A stretch of 64,000 nt of DNA, from positions 496,001 to 560,000 of the forward strand of contig NW_027476159.1 in the NCBI RefSeq assembly GCF_051020955.1. Direction: 5' to 3'. The first letter of the stretch is position 1. Each line of letters opens with the position of its first letter. A program made the translations under genes and the position numbers. Of this stretch, positions 47,435 through 60,108 are shown in pieces. Below the pieces are notes generated by a model that was given only the letters and a program-made list of their open reading frames with translations, was not told the DNA's origin and searched no databases. The DNA comes from Megalopta genalis. Lineage: Eukaryota; Arthropoda; Insecta; Hymenoptera; Halictidae.

Positions 47435-50400
47435 AACTAAGAAACTAAGAAACTAAGAAACTAAGAAACTAAGAAACTAAGAAACTAAGAAACGAACAAA
47501 CTGACAAACTGACAAACTGACAAACTAAGAAACTAAGAAACTAAGAAACTAAGAAATTAAGAAACTAAGAAACTAAGAAACTAGGAAACTAAGAAACTAA
47601 GAAACTAAGAAACTAAGAAACTAAGAAACTAAGAAACCAAAAAACTAAGAAACTAAGAAACTAAGAAACTAAGAAACTAAGAAACTAAGAAACTAAGAAA
47701 CTAAGAAACTAAGAAACTAAGAAACTAAGAAACTAAGAAACTAAGAAACTAAGAAACTAAGAAACTAAGAAACTATGAAACTAAGAAACTAAGAAACTAA
47801 GAAACTAAGAAACTAAGAAACTAAGAAACTAAAAAACTAAGAAACGAACGAACTGACAAACTAAGGAACTAAGAAACTAAGAAACTAAGAAACTAAGAAA
47901 CTAAGAAACTAAGAAACTAAGAAACTAAGAAACTAAGAAACTAAGAAACTAAGAAACTAAGAAACTAAGAAACTAAGAAATTAAGAAATTAAGAAATTAA
48001 GAAATTAAAAAGCTAAGAAACCAAGAAACTAAGAAACGAACAAACTGACAAACTGACAAACTAAGAAACTAAGAAGCTAAGAAACTAAGAAACGAACAAA
48101 CTGACAAACTAAGAAACTAAGAAACTAAGAAACTAAGAAACTAAGAAACTAAGAAACTCAGAAACTAAGAAACTAAGAAACTAAGAAACTAAGAAACTAA
48201 GAAACTAAGAAACTAAGAAACTAAGAAACTAAGAAACTAAGAAACTAAGAAACTAAGAAACTAAGAAACTAAGAAACTGAGAAACTGAGAAACTAAGAAA
48301 CTGAGAAACTAAGAAACTAAGAAACTAAGAAACTAAGAAACTAAGAAACTAAGAAACTGAGAAACTAAAAAACTAAGAAACTAAGAAACTAAGAAACTAA
48401 GAAACTAAGAAACTAAGAAACTAACAATCTAAGAAACTAAGAAACTAAGAAACTAAGAAACTAAGAAACTAAGAAACTAAGAAACTAAGAAACTAAGAAA
48501 CTAAGAAATTAAGAAACTAAGAAACTAAGAAACTAAGAAACTAAGAAACTAAGAAACTAAGAAACTAAGAAACTAAGAAACTAAGAAACTAAGAAACTAA
48601 GAAACTAAGAAGCTTAGAAACTAAGAAACTAAGAAACTAAGAAACTAAGAAACTAAGAAACTAAGAAACTAAGAAACTAAGAAACTAAGAAACTAAGAAA
48701 CTAAGAAACTAAGAAACTAAGAAACTAAGAAACTAAGAAACTAAGAAATTAAGAAACTAAGAAACTAAGAAACTAAGAAACTAAGAAACTAAAAAACTAA
48801 GAAACGAACGAACTGACAAACTAAGGAACTAAGAAACTAAGAAACTAAGAAACTAAGAAACTAAGAAACTAAGAAACTAAGAAACGAACAAACTGACAAA
48901 CTAAGAAACTAAGAAACTAAGAAACTAAGAAACTAAGAAACTAAGAAAATCAGAAACTAAGAAACTAAGAAACTAAGAAACTAAGAAACTAAGAAACTAA
49001 GAAACTAAGAAACTAAGAAACTAAGAAACGAACAAACTGACAAACTGACAAACTAAGAAACTAAGAAACTAAGAAACTAAGAAACTAAGAAACTAAGAAA
49101 CTAAGAAACTAAGAAACTAAGAAACTAAGAAACCATGAAACTAAGAAACTAAGAAACTAAGAAACTAAGAAACTAAGAAACTAAGAAACTAAGAAACTAA
49201 GAAACTAAGAAACTAAGAAACTAAGAAACTAAGAAACTAAGAAACTAAGAAACTAAGAAACTAAGAAACTAAGAAACTAAGAAACTAAGAAACTAAGAAA
49301 CTAAGAAACTAAGAAACTAAGAAACTAAGAAACTAAGAAACTAAGAAACTAAGAAACTAAGAAACTAAGAAACTAAGAAACTAAGAAACTAAGAAACTAA
49401 GAAACTAAGAAACTAAGAAACTAAGAAACTAAGAAACTAAGAAACTAACAAACTAAGAAACTAAGAAACTAAGAAACTTAGAAACTAAGAAACTAAGAAA
49501 CTAAGAAACTAAGAAACTAAGAAACTAAGAAACTAAGAAACTTAGAAACTAAGAAATTAAGAAATTAAGAAATTAAGAAACTAAGAAACTAAGAAACTAA
49601 GAAACTAAGAAACTGAGAAACTGAGAAACTGAGAAATTGAGAAACTGAGAAACTGAGAAACTGAGAAACTAAGAAACTAAGAAACTTAGAAACTAAGAAA
49701 CTAAGAAACTAAGAAACTAAGAAACTAAGAAACCAAGAAACTAAGAAACGAACAAACTGACAAACTGACAAACTAAGAAACTAAGAAACTAAGAAACTAA
49801 GAAACTAAGAAACTAAGAAACTAAGAAACTAAGAAACTAAGAAACTAAGAAACTAAGGAACTAAGAAACTAAGAAACTAAGAAACGAACAAACTGACAAA
49901 CTAAGAAACTAAGAAACTAAGAAGCTCAGAAACTCAGAAACTAAGAAACTAAGAAACTAAGAAACTAAGAAACTAAGAAATTAAGAAATTAAGAAATTAA
50001 GAAACTAAGAAACTAAGAAACGAACAAACTGACAAACTGAGAAACTAAGAAACTAAGAAACTAAGAAACTAAGAAACTAAGAAACTAAGAAACTTATAAA
50101 CTAAGAAACTAAGAAAATAAGAAACTAAGAAACTAAGAAACTAAGAAACTAAGAAACTAAGAAACTAAGAAACTAAGAAACTAAGAAACTAAGAAACTAA
50201 GAAACTAAAAAACTAAGAAACTAAGAAACTAAGAAACTAAGAAACTAAGAAACTAAGAAACTAAGAAACTAAGAAACTAAGAAACTAAGAAACTAAGAAA
50301 CTAAGAAACTAAGAAACTAAGAAACTAAGAAACTAAGAAACTAAGAAACTAAGAAACTAAGAAACTAAGAAACTAAGAAACTAAGAAACTAAGAAACTAA

Positions 50401-50740
50401 GAAACTAAGAAACTAAGAAACTTATAAACTAAGAAACTAAGAAAATAAGATACTAAGAAACTAAGAAACTAAGAAACTAAGAAACTAAGAAACTAAGAAA
50501 CTAAGAAACTAAGAAACTAAGAAACTAAGAAACTAAGAAACTAAGAAACTAAGAAACTAAGAAACTAAGAAACTAAGAAACTAAGAAACTAAGAAACTAA
50601 GAAACTAAGAAACTAAGTAACTAAGAAACTAAGAAACTAAGAAACTAAGAAACTAAGAAACTAAGAAACTAAGAAACTAAGAAACTAAGAAACTAAGAAA
50701 CTAAGAAACTAAGAAACTAAGAAACTAAGAAACTAAGAAA

Positions 50741-50886
50741 CAAAGAAACTAAGAAACTAAGAAACTAAGAAACTAACAATCTAAGAAACTAAGAAACTAA
50801 GAAACTAAGAAACTAAGAAACTAAGAAACTAAGAAACTGAGAAACTAAGAAACTAAGAAATTAAGAAACTCAGAAACTCAGAAACT
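50741..50886. repeat. 864-bp HOR, copy 1 (partner 51,605-51,750)
   Basis: CAAAG, AACAATC, TGAG, ATTAAG and two CTCAG units occur in order, and recur with a constant offset of 864 bp (108 units): AACAATC at 50,775 and 51,639, CTCAG at 50,869 and 51,733. Confidence 0.88.
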
Positions 50887-51100
50887 AAGAAACTAAGAAA
50901 CTAAGAAACTAAGAAACAAAGAAACTAAGAAACTAAGAAACTAAGAAACTAAGAAACTAAGAAACTAAGAAACTAAGAAACTAAGAAACTAAGAAACTAA
51001 GAAACTAAGAAACTAAGAAACTAAGAAACTAAGAAACTAAGAAACTAAGAAACTAAGAAACTAAGAAACTAAGAAACTAAGAAACTAAGAAAATAAGATA

Positions 51101-51500
51101 CTAAGAAACTAAGAAACTAAGAAACTAAGAAACTAAGAAACTAAGAAACTAAGAAACTAAGAAACTAAGAAACTAAGAAACTAAGAAACTAAGAAACTAA
51201 GAAACTAAGAAACTAAGAAACTAAGAAACTAAGAAACTAAGAAACTAAGAAACTAAGAAACTAAGAAACTAAGAAACTAAGAAACTAAGAAACTAAGAAA
51301 CTAAGAAACTAAGAAACTAAGAAACTAAGAAACTAAGAAACTAAGAAACTAAGAAACTAAGAAACTAAGAAACTAAGAAACTAAGAAACTAAGAAACTAA
51401 GAAACTAAGAAACTAAGAAACTAAGAAACTAAGAAACTAAGAAACTAAGAAACTAAGAAACTAAGAAACTAAGAAACTAAGAAACTAAGAAACTAAGAAA
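51101..51500. repeat. Longest pure run: 50 perfect monomers
   Basis: From after a GATAC unit to the next TGAG unit I see no substitution or indel: 400 bases, 50 identical units. Pure runs of 270-330 bases also occur near 20,035, 27,210, 29,375, 45,362, 46,346, 49,137 and 61,414. Such runs are rare in the first 18 kb. Confidence 0.88.
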
Positions 51501-54284
51501 CTGAGAAACTGAGAAACTAAGAAACTAAGAAACTAAGAAACTAAGAAACTAAGAAACTAAGAAACTAAGAAACTAAGAAACTAAGAAACTAAGAAACTAA
51601 GAAACAAAGAAACTAAGAAACTAAGAAACTAAGAAACTAACAATCTAAGAAACTAAGAAACTAAGAAACTAAGAAACTAAGAAACTAAGAAACTAAGAAA
51701 CTGAGAAACTAAGAAACTAAGAAATTAAGAAACTCAGAAACTCAGAAACTAAGAAACTAAGAAACTAAGAAACTAAGAAACTAAGAAACTAAGAAACTAA
51801 GAAACTAAGAAACTAAGAAACTAAGAAACTAAGAAACTAAGAAACTAAGAAACTAAGAAACTAAGAAACTAAGAAACTAAGAAACTAAGAAACTAAGAAA
51901 CTAAGAAACTAAGAAACTAAGAAACTAAGAAATTAAGAAATTAAGAAATTAAGAAACTAAGAAACTAAGAAACCAAGAAACTAAGAAACGAACAAACTGA
52001 CAAACTGACAAACTAAGAAACTAAGAAACTAAGAAACTAAGAAACTAAGAAACTAAGAAACTAAGAAACTAAGAAACTAAGAAACGAACAAACTGACAAA
52101 CTGACAAACTAAGAAACTAAGAAACTAAGAAACTAAGAAACTAAGAAACTAAGAAACTAAGAAACTAAGAAACTAAGAAACTAAGAAACTAAGAAACTAA
52201 GAAACTAAGAAACTAAGAAACTAAGAAACTAAGAAACTAAGAAACTAAGAAACTAAGAAACTAAGAAACTAAGAAACTAAGAAACGAACAAACTGACAAA
52301 CTGACGAACTAAGAAACTAAGAAACTAAGAAACTAAGAAACTAAGAAACTAAGAAACTAAGAAACTAAGAAACTAAGAAACTAAGAAACTAAGAAACTAA
52401 GAAACTAAGAAACTAAGAAACTAAGAAACTAAGAAACTAAGAAACTAAGAAACTAAGAAACTAAGAAACTAAGAAACTGAGAAACTGAGAAACTGAGAAA
52501 CTGAGAAACTGAGAAACTGAGAAACTGAGAAACTGAGAAACTGAGAAACTGAGAAACTGAGAAACTAAGAAACTAAGAAACTAAGAAACTAAGAAACTAA
52601 GAAACTAAGAAACTAAGAAACTAAGAAACTAAGAAACTAAGAAACTAAGAAACTAAGAAACTAAGAAACTAAGAAACTAAGAAACTAAGAAACTAAGAAA
52701 CTAAGAAACTAAGAAACTAAGAAAGTAAGAAACTAAGAAACTAAGAAACTAAGAAACTAAGAAACTAAGAAACTAAGAAACTAAGAAACTAAGAAACTAA
52801 GAAACTAAGAAACTAAGAAACTAAGAAACTAAGAAACTAAGAAACTAAGAAACTAAGAAACTAAGAAACTAAGAAACTAGGAAACTAAGAAACTAAGAAA
52901 CTAAGAAACTAAGAAACTAAGAAACTAAGAAACTAAGAAATTAAGAAATTAAGAAACTAAGAAACTAAGAAACGCACAAACTGACAAACTGACAAACTGA
53001 CAAACTAAGAAACTAAGAAACTAAGAAACTAAGAAACTAAGAAACTTAGAAACTAAGAAACTAAGAATCTAAGAAACTAAGAAACTAAGAAACTAAGAAA
53101 CTAAGAAACTAAGAAATTAAGAAATTAAGAAATTAAGAAACTAAGAAACTAAGAAACTAAGAAACTGAGAAACTGAGAAACTGAGAAACTGAGAAACTGA
53201 GAAACTGAGAAACTAAGAAACTAAGAAACTTTGAAACTAAGAAACTAAGAAACTAAGAAACTAAGAAACCAAGAAACTAAGAAACGAACAAACTGACAAT
53301 CTGACAAACTAAGAAACTAAGAAACTAAGAAACTAAGAAACTAAGAAATTAAGAAACTAAGAAACTAAGAAACTAAGAAACTAAGAAACTAGGAAACTAA
53401 GAAACTAAGAAACTACGAAACTAAGAAACTAAGAAACTAAGAAACTAAGAAACTAAGAAACTAAGAAACTAAGAAGCTAAGAAACTAAGAAACTAAGAAA
53501 CTAAGAAGCTAAGAAACTAAGAAACTAAGAAACTAAGAAACTAAGAAACTAAGAAACTAAGAAACTAAGAAAGTAAGAAACTAAGAAACTAAGAAACTAA
53601 GAAACTAAGAAACTAAGAAACTAAGAAACTAAGAAACTAAGAAACTAAGAAACTAAGAAACTAAGAAACTAAGAAACTAAGAAACTAAGAAACTAAGAAA
53701 CTAAGAAACTAAGAAACTAAGAAACTAAGAAACTAAGAAACTACGAAACTAAGAAACTAAGAAACTAAGAAACTAAGAAACTAAGAAACAAGGAAACTGA
53801 GAAACTGAGAAACTGAGAAACTGAGAAACTGAGAAACTGAGAAACTGAGAAACTGAGAAACTGAGAAACTAAGAAACTAAGAAACTAAGAAACTAAGAAA
53901 CTAAGAAACTAAGAAACTAAGAAACTAAGAAACTAAGAAACTAAGAAACTAAGAAACTAAGAAACTAAGAAACTAAGAAACTAAGAAACTACGAAACTAA
54001 GAAACTGAGAAACTGAGAAACTAAGAAACTAAGAAACTAAGAAACTAAGAAACTAAGAAACTAAGAAACTAAGAAACTAAGAAACTAAGAAACTAAGAAA
54101 CTAAGAAACTAAGAAACAAAGAAACTAAGAAACTAAGAAACTAAGAAACAAAGAAACTAAGAAACTAAGAAACAAAGAAACTAAGAAACTAAGAAACTAA
54201 GAAACTAAGAAGCTAAGAAACTAAGAAACTAAGAAACTAAGAAACTAAGAAACTAAGTAACTAAGAAACTAAAAAACTAAGAAA

Positions 54285-55004
54285 CGAACGAACTGACAAA
54301 CTAAGAAACTAAGAAACTAAGAAACTAAGAAACTAAGAAACTTATAAACTAAGAAACTAAGAAAATAAGATACTAAGAAACTAAGAAACTAAGAAACTAA
54401 GAAACTAAGAAACTAAGAAACTAAGAAACTAAGAAACTAAGAAACTAAGAAACTAAGAAACTAAGAAACTAAGAAACTAAGAAACTAAGAAACTAAGAAA
54501 CTAAGAAACTAAGAAACTAAGAAACTAAGAAACTAAGAAACTAAGAAACTAAGAAACTAAGAAACTAAGAAACTAAGAAACTAAGAAACTAAGAAACTAA
54601 GAAACTAAGAAACTAAGAAACTAAGAAACGAACAAACTGACAAACTGACAAACTAAGAAACTAAGAAACTAAGAAACTAAGAAACTAAGAAATTAAGAAA
54701 CTAAGAAACTAAGAAACTAAGAAACTAAGAAACTAAGAAACTAGGAAACTAAGAAACTAAGAAACTAAGAAACTAAGAAACTAAGAAACTAAGAAACTAA
54801 GAAACTAAGAAACTAAGAAACTAAGAAACTATGAAACTAAGACACTAAGAAACTAAGAAGCTAAGAAACTAAGAAACTAAGAAACTAAGAAACTAAGAAA
54901 CTAAGAAAGTAAGAAATTAAGAAACTAAGAATCTAAGAAACTAAGAAACTAAGAAACTAAGAAACTAAGAAACTAAGTAACTAAGAAACTAAAAAACTAA
55001 GAAA
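54285..55004. repeat. CGAACGAAC-TTATAAAC sub-repeat, first of five
   Basis: The sub-repeat begins with CGAACGAAC plus one TGAC, then TTATAAAC about 56-90 bp later, AAAATAAGATAC, a long pure run, CGAAC with two TGAC, ATTAAG, TAGG, AAGC, AATC, GTAAC and AAAAAC. This copy is 720 bp and lacks the TACG/TGAG/AACAATC section present in the next ones. Others start at 55,005 (1,112 bp), 56,117, 58,525 (1,064 bp) and 59,589. Confidence 0.86.
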
Positions 55005-56644
55005 CGAACGAACTGACAAACTAAGAAACTAAGAAACTAAGAAACTAAGAAACTAAGAAACTAAGAAACTAAGAAACTATGAAACTAAGAAACTTATAAA
55101 CTAAGAAACTAAGAAAATAAGATACTAAGAAACTAAGAAACTAAGAAACTAAGAAACTAAGAAACTAAGAAACTAAGAAACTAAGAAACTAAGAAACTAA
55201 GAAACTAAGAAACTAAGAAACTAAGAAACTAAGAAACTAAGAAACTAAGAAACTAAGAAACTAAGAAACTAAGAAACTAAGAAACTAAGAAACTAAGAAA
55301 CTAAGAAACTAAGAAACTAAGAAACTAAGAAACTAAGAAACTAAGAAACTAAGAAACTAAGAAACTAAGAAACTAAGAAACTAAGAAACTAAGAAACTAC
55401 GAAACTAAGAAACTGAGAAACTGAGAAACTAAGAAACTAAGAAACTAAGAAACTAAGAAACTAAGAAACTAAGAAACTAAGAAACTAAGAAACTAAGAAA
55501 CTAAGAAACTAAGAAACTATGAAACAAAGAAACTAAGAAACTAAGAAACTAAGAAACTAACAATCTAAGAAACTAAGAAACTAAGAAACTAAGAAACTAA
55601 GAAACTAAGAAACTAAGAAACTAAGAAACTAAGAAACTAAGAAACTAAGAAACTAAGAAACTAAGAAACTAAGAAACTAAGAAACTAAGAAACTAAGAAA
55701 CTAAGAAACTAAGAAACTAAGAAACTAAGAAACTAAGAAACTAAGAAACTAAGAAACGAACAAACTGACAAACTGACAAACTAAGAAACTAAGAAACTAA
55801 GAAACTAAGAAACTAAGAAATTAAGAAACTAAGAAACTAAGAAACTAAGAAACTAAGAAACTAAGAAACTAGGAAACTAAGAAACTAAGAAACTAAGAAA
55901 CTAAGAAACTAAGAAACTAAGAAACTAAGAAACTAAGAAACTAAGAAACTAAGAAACTAAGAAACTAAGAAGCTAAGAAACTAAGAAACTAAGAAACTAA
56001 GAAACTAAGAAACTAAGAAAGTAAGAAACTAAGAAACTAAGAATCTAAGAAACTAAGAAACTAAGAAACTAAGAAACTAAGAAACTAAGTAACTAAGAAA
56101 CTAAAAAACTAAGAAACGAACGAACTGACAAACTAAGAAACTAAGAAACTAAGAAACTAAGAAACTAAGAAACTATGAAACTAAGAAACTTATAAACTAA
56201 GAAACTAAGAAAATAAGATACTAAGAAACTAAGAAACTAAGAAACTAAGAAACTAAGAAACTAAGAAACTAAGAAACTAAGAAACTAAGAAACTAAGAAA
56301 CTAAGAAACTAAGAAACTAGGAAACTAAGAAACTAAGAAACTAAGAAACTAAGAAACTAAGAAACTAAGAAACTAAGAAACTAAGAAACTAAGAAACTAA
56401 GAAACTAAGAAACTAAGAAACTAAGAAACTAAGAAACTACGAAACTAAGAAACTGAGAAACTGAGAAACTAAGAAACTAAGAAACTAAGAAACTAAGAAA
56501 CTGAGAAACTAAGAAACTAAGAAACTAAGAAACTAAGAAACTAAGAAACTAAGAAACTAAGAAACTAAGAAACTAAGAAACTAAGAAACAAAGAAACTAA
56601 GAAACTAAGAAACTAAGAAACTAAGAAACTAAGAAACTAAGAAA

Positions 56645-57660
56645 CTGAGAAACTGAGAAACTGAGAAACTGAGAAACTGAGAAACTGAGAAACTAAGAAA
56701 CTAAGAAACTTTGAAACTAAGAAACTAAGAAACTAAGAAACTAAGAAACTAAGAAACCAAGAAACTAAGAAACGAACAAACTGACAAACTGACAAACTAA
56801 GAAACTAAGAAACTAAGAAACTAAGAAACTAAGAAATTAAGAAACTAAGAAACTAAGAAACTAAGAAACTAAGAAACTAGGAAACTAAGAAACTAAGAAA
56901 CTAAGAAACTAAGAAACTAAGAAACTAAGAAACTAAGAAACTAAGAAACTAAGAAACTAAGAAACTAAGAAACTAAGAAACTAAGAAACTAAGAAGCTAA
57001 GAAACTAAGAAACTAAGAAACTAAGAAACTAAGAAACTAAGAAACTAAGAAAGTAAGAAACTAAGAAACTAAGAAACTAAGAAACTAAGAAACTAAGAAA
57101 CTAAGAAACTAAGAAACTAAGAAACTAAGAAAGTAAGAAACTAAGAAACTAAGAAACTAAGAAACTAAGAAACTAAGAAACTAAGAAACTAAGAAACTGA
57201 GAAACTGAGAAACTGAGAAACCGAGAAACTGAGAAACTGAGAAACTGAGAAACTGAGAAACTAAGAAACTAAGAAACTAAGAAACTAAGAAACTAAGAAA
57301 CGAACAAACTGACAAACTGACGAACTAAGAAACTAAGAAACTAAGAAACTAAGAAACTAAGAAACTAAGAAACTAAGAAACTAAGAAACTAAGAAACTAA
57401 GAAACTAAGAAACTAAGAAACTAAGAAACTAAGAAACTAAGAAACTAAGAAACTAAGAAACTAAGAAACTAAGAAACTAAGAAACTAAGAAACTAAGAAA
57501 CTAAGAAACTAAGAAACTAAGAAACTAAGAAACTAAGAAACTAAGAAACTAAGAAACTAAGAAACTGAGAAACTGAGAAACTGAGAAACTGAGAAACTGA
57601 GAAACTGAGAAACTGAGAAACTGAGAAACTGAGAAACTGAGAAACTGAGAAACTGAGAAA
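56645..57660. repeat. 3.48-kb HOR left section, copy 2 (partner 60,109-61,130)
   Basis: Six TGAG, CTTTG, CCAAG, CGAAC with two TGAC, ATTAAG, TAGG, AAGC, two GTAAG, a TGAG run with one CCGAG (57,221), a CGAAC block ending in GACGAAC (57,301) and a twelve-unit TGAG run. The partner has CCGAG at 60,701 and the GACGAAC block at 60,781, both 3,480 bp away. Confidence 0.9.
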
Positions 57661-58010
57661 CTAAGAAACTAAGAAACTAAGAAACTAAGAAACTAAGAAA
57701 CTAAGAAACTAAGAAACTGAGAAACTAAGAAACTAAGAAACTAAGAAACTAAGAAACTAAGAAACTAAGAAACTAAGAAACTAAGAAACTAAGAAACTAA
57801 GAAACTAAGAAACTAAGAAACTAAGAAACTAAGAAACTAAGAAACTAAGAAACTAAGATACTAAGAAACTAAGAAACTAAGAAACTAGAAAACTAAGAAA
57901 CTAGGAAACTAAGAAACTAAGAAACTAAGAAACTAAGAAACTAAGAAACTAAGAAATTAAGAAATTAAGAAACTAAGAAACTAAGAAACGCACAAACTGA
58001 CAAACTGACA
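57301..58010. repeat. 5,016-bp HOR, copy 2 (partner 52,285-52,994)
   Basis: The GACGAAC block and the CGCAC block have the same spacing as at 52,285 and 52,973, with an offset of 5,016 bp (627 units) at both ends. A TGAG run, a TAGG and two ATTAAG units lie between. A third version ends at CGCAC 61,773 but holds extra GACGAAC and TGAG insertions. Confidence 0.85.
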
Positions 58011-60108
58011 AACTGACAAACTAAGAAACTAAGAAACTAAGAAACTTAGAAACTAAGAAACTAAGAATCTAAGAAACTAAGAAACTAAGAAACTAAGAAA
58101 CTAAGAAACTAAGAAACTAAGAAACTAAGAAACTAAGAAACTAAGAAACTAAGAAACTAAGAAATTAAGAAATTAAGAAATTAAGAAACTAAGAAACTAA
58201 GAAACTAAGAAACTAAGAAACTGAGAAACTGAGAAACTGAGAAACTGAGAAACTGAGAAACTGAGAAACTAAGAAACTAAGAAACTTTGAAACTAAGAAA
58301 CTAAGAAACTAAGAAACTAAGAAACCAAGAAACTAAGAAACGAACAAACTGACAAACTGACAAACTAAGAAACTAAGAAACTAAGAAACTAAGAAATTAA
58401 GAAACTAAGAAACTAAGAAACTAAGAAACTAAGAAACTAAGAAACTAAGAAACTAAGAAGCTAAGAAACTAAGAAACTAAAAAACTAAGAAACTAAGTAA
58501 CTAAGAAACTAAAAAACTAAGAAACGAACGAACTGACAAACTAAGAAACTAAGAAACTAAGAAACTAAGAAACTAAGAAACTAAGAAACTAAGAAACTAT
58601 GAAACTAAGAAACTTATAAACTAAGAAACTAAGAAAATAAGATACTAAGAAACTAAGAAACTAAGAAACTAAGAAACTAAGAAACTAAGAAACTAAGAAA
58701 CTAAGAAACTAAGAAACTAAGAAACTAAGAAACTAAGAAACTAAGAAACTAAGAAACTAAGAAACTAAGAAACTAAGAAACTAAGAAACTAAGAAACTAA
58801 GAAACTAAGAAACTAAGAAACTAAGAAACTAAGAAACTAAGAAACTAAGAAACTAAGAAACTAAGAAACTAAGAAACTAAGAAACTAAGAAACTAAGAAA
58901 CTAAGAAACTAAGAAACTAAGAAACTACGAAACTAAGAAACTGAGAAACTGAGAAACTAAGAAACTAAGAAACTAAGAAACTAAGAAACTAAGAAACTAA
59001 GAAACTAAGAAACTAAGAAACTAAGAAACTAAGAAACTAAGAAACTATGAAACAAAGAAACTAAGAAACTAAGAAACTAAGAAACTAACAATCTAAGAAA
59101 CTAAGAAACTAAGAAACTAAGAAACTAAGAAACTAAGAAACTAAGAAACTAAGAAACTAAGAAACTAAGAAACTAAGAAACTAAGAAACTAAGAAACTAA
59201 GAAACTAAGAAACTAAGAAACTAAGAAACTAAGAAACTAAGAAACTAAGAAACTAAGAAACTAAGAAACTAAGAAACTAAGAAACTAAGAAACGAACAAA
59301 CTGACAAACTGACAAACTAAGAAACTAAGAAACTAAGAAACTAAGAAACTAAGAAATTAAGAAACTAAGAAACTAAGAAACTAAGAAACTAAGAAACTAA
59401 GAAACTAAGAAACTAGGAAACTAAGAAACTAAGAAACTAAGAAACTAAGAAACTAAGAAACTAAGAAACTAAGAAACTAAGAAACTAAGAAACTAAGAAA
59501 CTAAGAAACTAAGAAGCTAAGAAACTAAGAAACTAAGAAACTAAGAAACTAAGAAACTAAGTAACTAAGAAACTAAAAAACTAAGAAACGAACGAACTGA
59601 CAAACTAAGAAACTAAGAAACTAAGAAACTAAGAAACTAAGAAACTATGAAACTAAGAAACTTATAAACTAAGAAACTAAGAAAATAAGATACTAAGAAA
59701 CTAAGAAACTAAGAAACTAAGAAACTAAGAAACTAAGAAACTAAGAAACTAAGAAACTAAGAAACTAAGAAACTAAGAAACTAGGAAACTAAGAAACTAA
59801 GAAACTAAGAAACTAAGAAACTAAGAAACTAAGAAACTAAGAAACTAAGAAACTAAGAAACTAAGAAACTAAGAAACTAAGAAACTAAGAAACTAAGAAA
59901 CTACGAAACTAAGAAACTGAGAAACTGAGAAACTAAGAAACTAAGAAACTAAGAAACTAAGAAACTAAGAAACTAAGAAACTAAGAAACTAAGAAACTAA
60001 GAAACTAAGAAACTAAGAAACTAAGAAACTAAGAAACTAAGAAACTAAGAAACAAAGAAACTAAGAAACTAAGAAACTAAGAAACTAAGAAACTAAGAAA
60101 CTAAGAAA

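Larger units (their letters stand above)
42601..48010. repeat. Array segment 11: dimeric 2.17-kb HOR
   Basis: Three-TGAC blocks at 43,605, 44,757, 45,789 and 46,901 are each followed by TACG, TATG, TATG, AAGG and AAGC (type P). Those at 45,269 and 47,493 are preceded by TAATAAAC units and followed by ATTAAG and TAGG (type Q). First and third P copies are sisters (CTCAGG and CCAAGAAGC shared, 2,168-2,184 bp apart), as are second and fourth (2,144 bp). The repeat is therefore P-P-Q of about 2.2 kb, present twice. CGAACGAAC units lie at 43,117, 43,205, 44,397, 46,723 and 47,845. Confidence 0.86.
48011..53160. repeat. Array segment 12: long pure runs, two-TGAC blocks
   Basis: Mostly canonical units. 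CGAAC blocks now usually carry one or two TGAC units (48,039, 49,029, 49,749, 51,989, 52,085). Markers include CGAACGAAC at 48,805 (960 bp, 120 units, from 47,845), AATTAAG triplets near 49,553, 49,980 and 51,930, TTATAAAC at 50,093 and 50,421 (328 bp), an 864-bp repeat, a GACGAAC block at 52,285, a TGAG run at 52,477-52,564 and a CGCAC head at 52,973. Confidence 0.86.
53161..60108. repeat. Array segment 13: compound 3.47-kb HOR, copies 1 and 2
   Basis: Copies begin with a six-unit TGAG run at 53,165 and 56,645, followed by CTTTG (53,229 and 56,709; 3,480 bp), CCAAG, a two-TGAC block, ATTAAG, TAGG, AAGC and GTAAG. Both end in sub-repeats marked GTAAC, AAAAAC, CGAACGAAC, TTATAAAC, AAAATAAGATAC, TACG and a TGAG pair. 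Copy 1 has three sub-repeats (CGAACGAAC at 54,285, 55,005, 56,117), copy 2 two (58,525, 59,589). Copy 2 also contains the GACGAAC, twelve-TGAG and CGCAC section found at 52,285-52,973. Confidence 0.87.

Noticed and set aside
48609..48614. HindIII site AAGCTT, the only one noticed
   Set aside because: It arises from adjacent substitutions in one unit and has no biological meaning beyond use as a mapping landmark.
50093..50101. TATAAA in TTATAAAC units as TATA boxes
   Set aside because: The motif comes from substitutions in a single monomer, is copied with the HOR and has no downstream gene.
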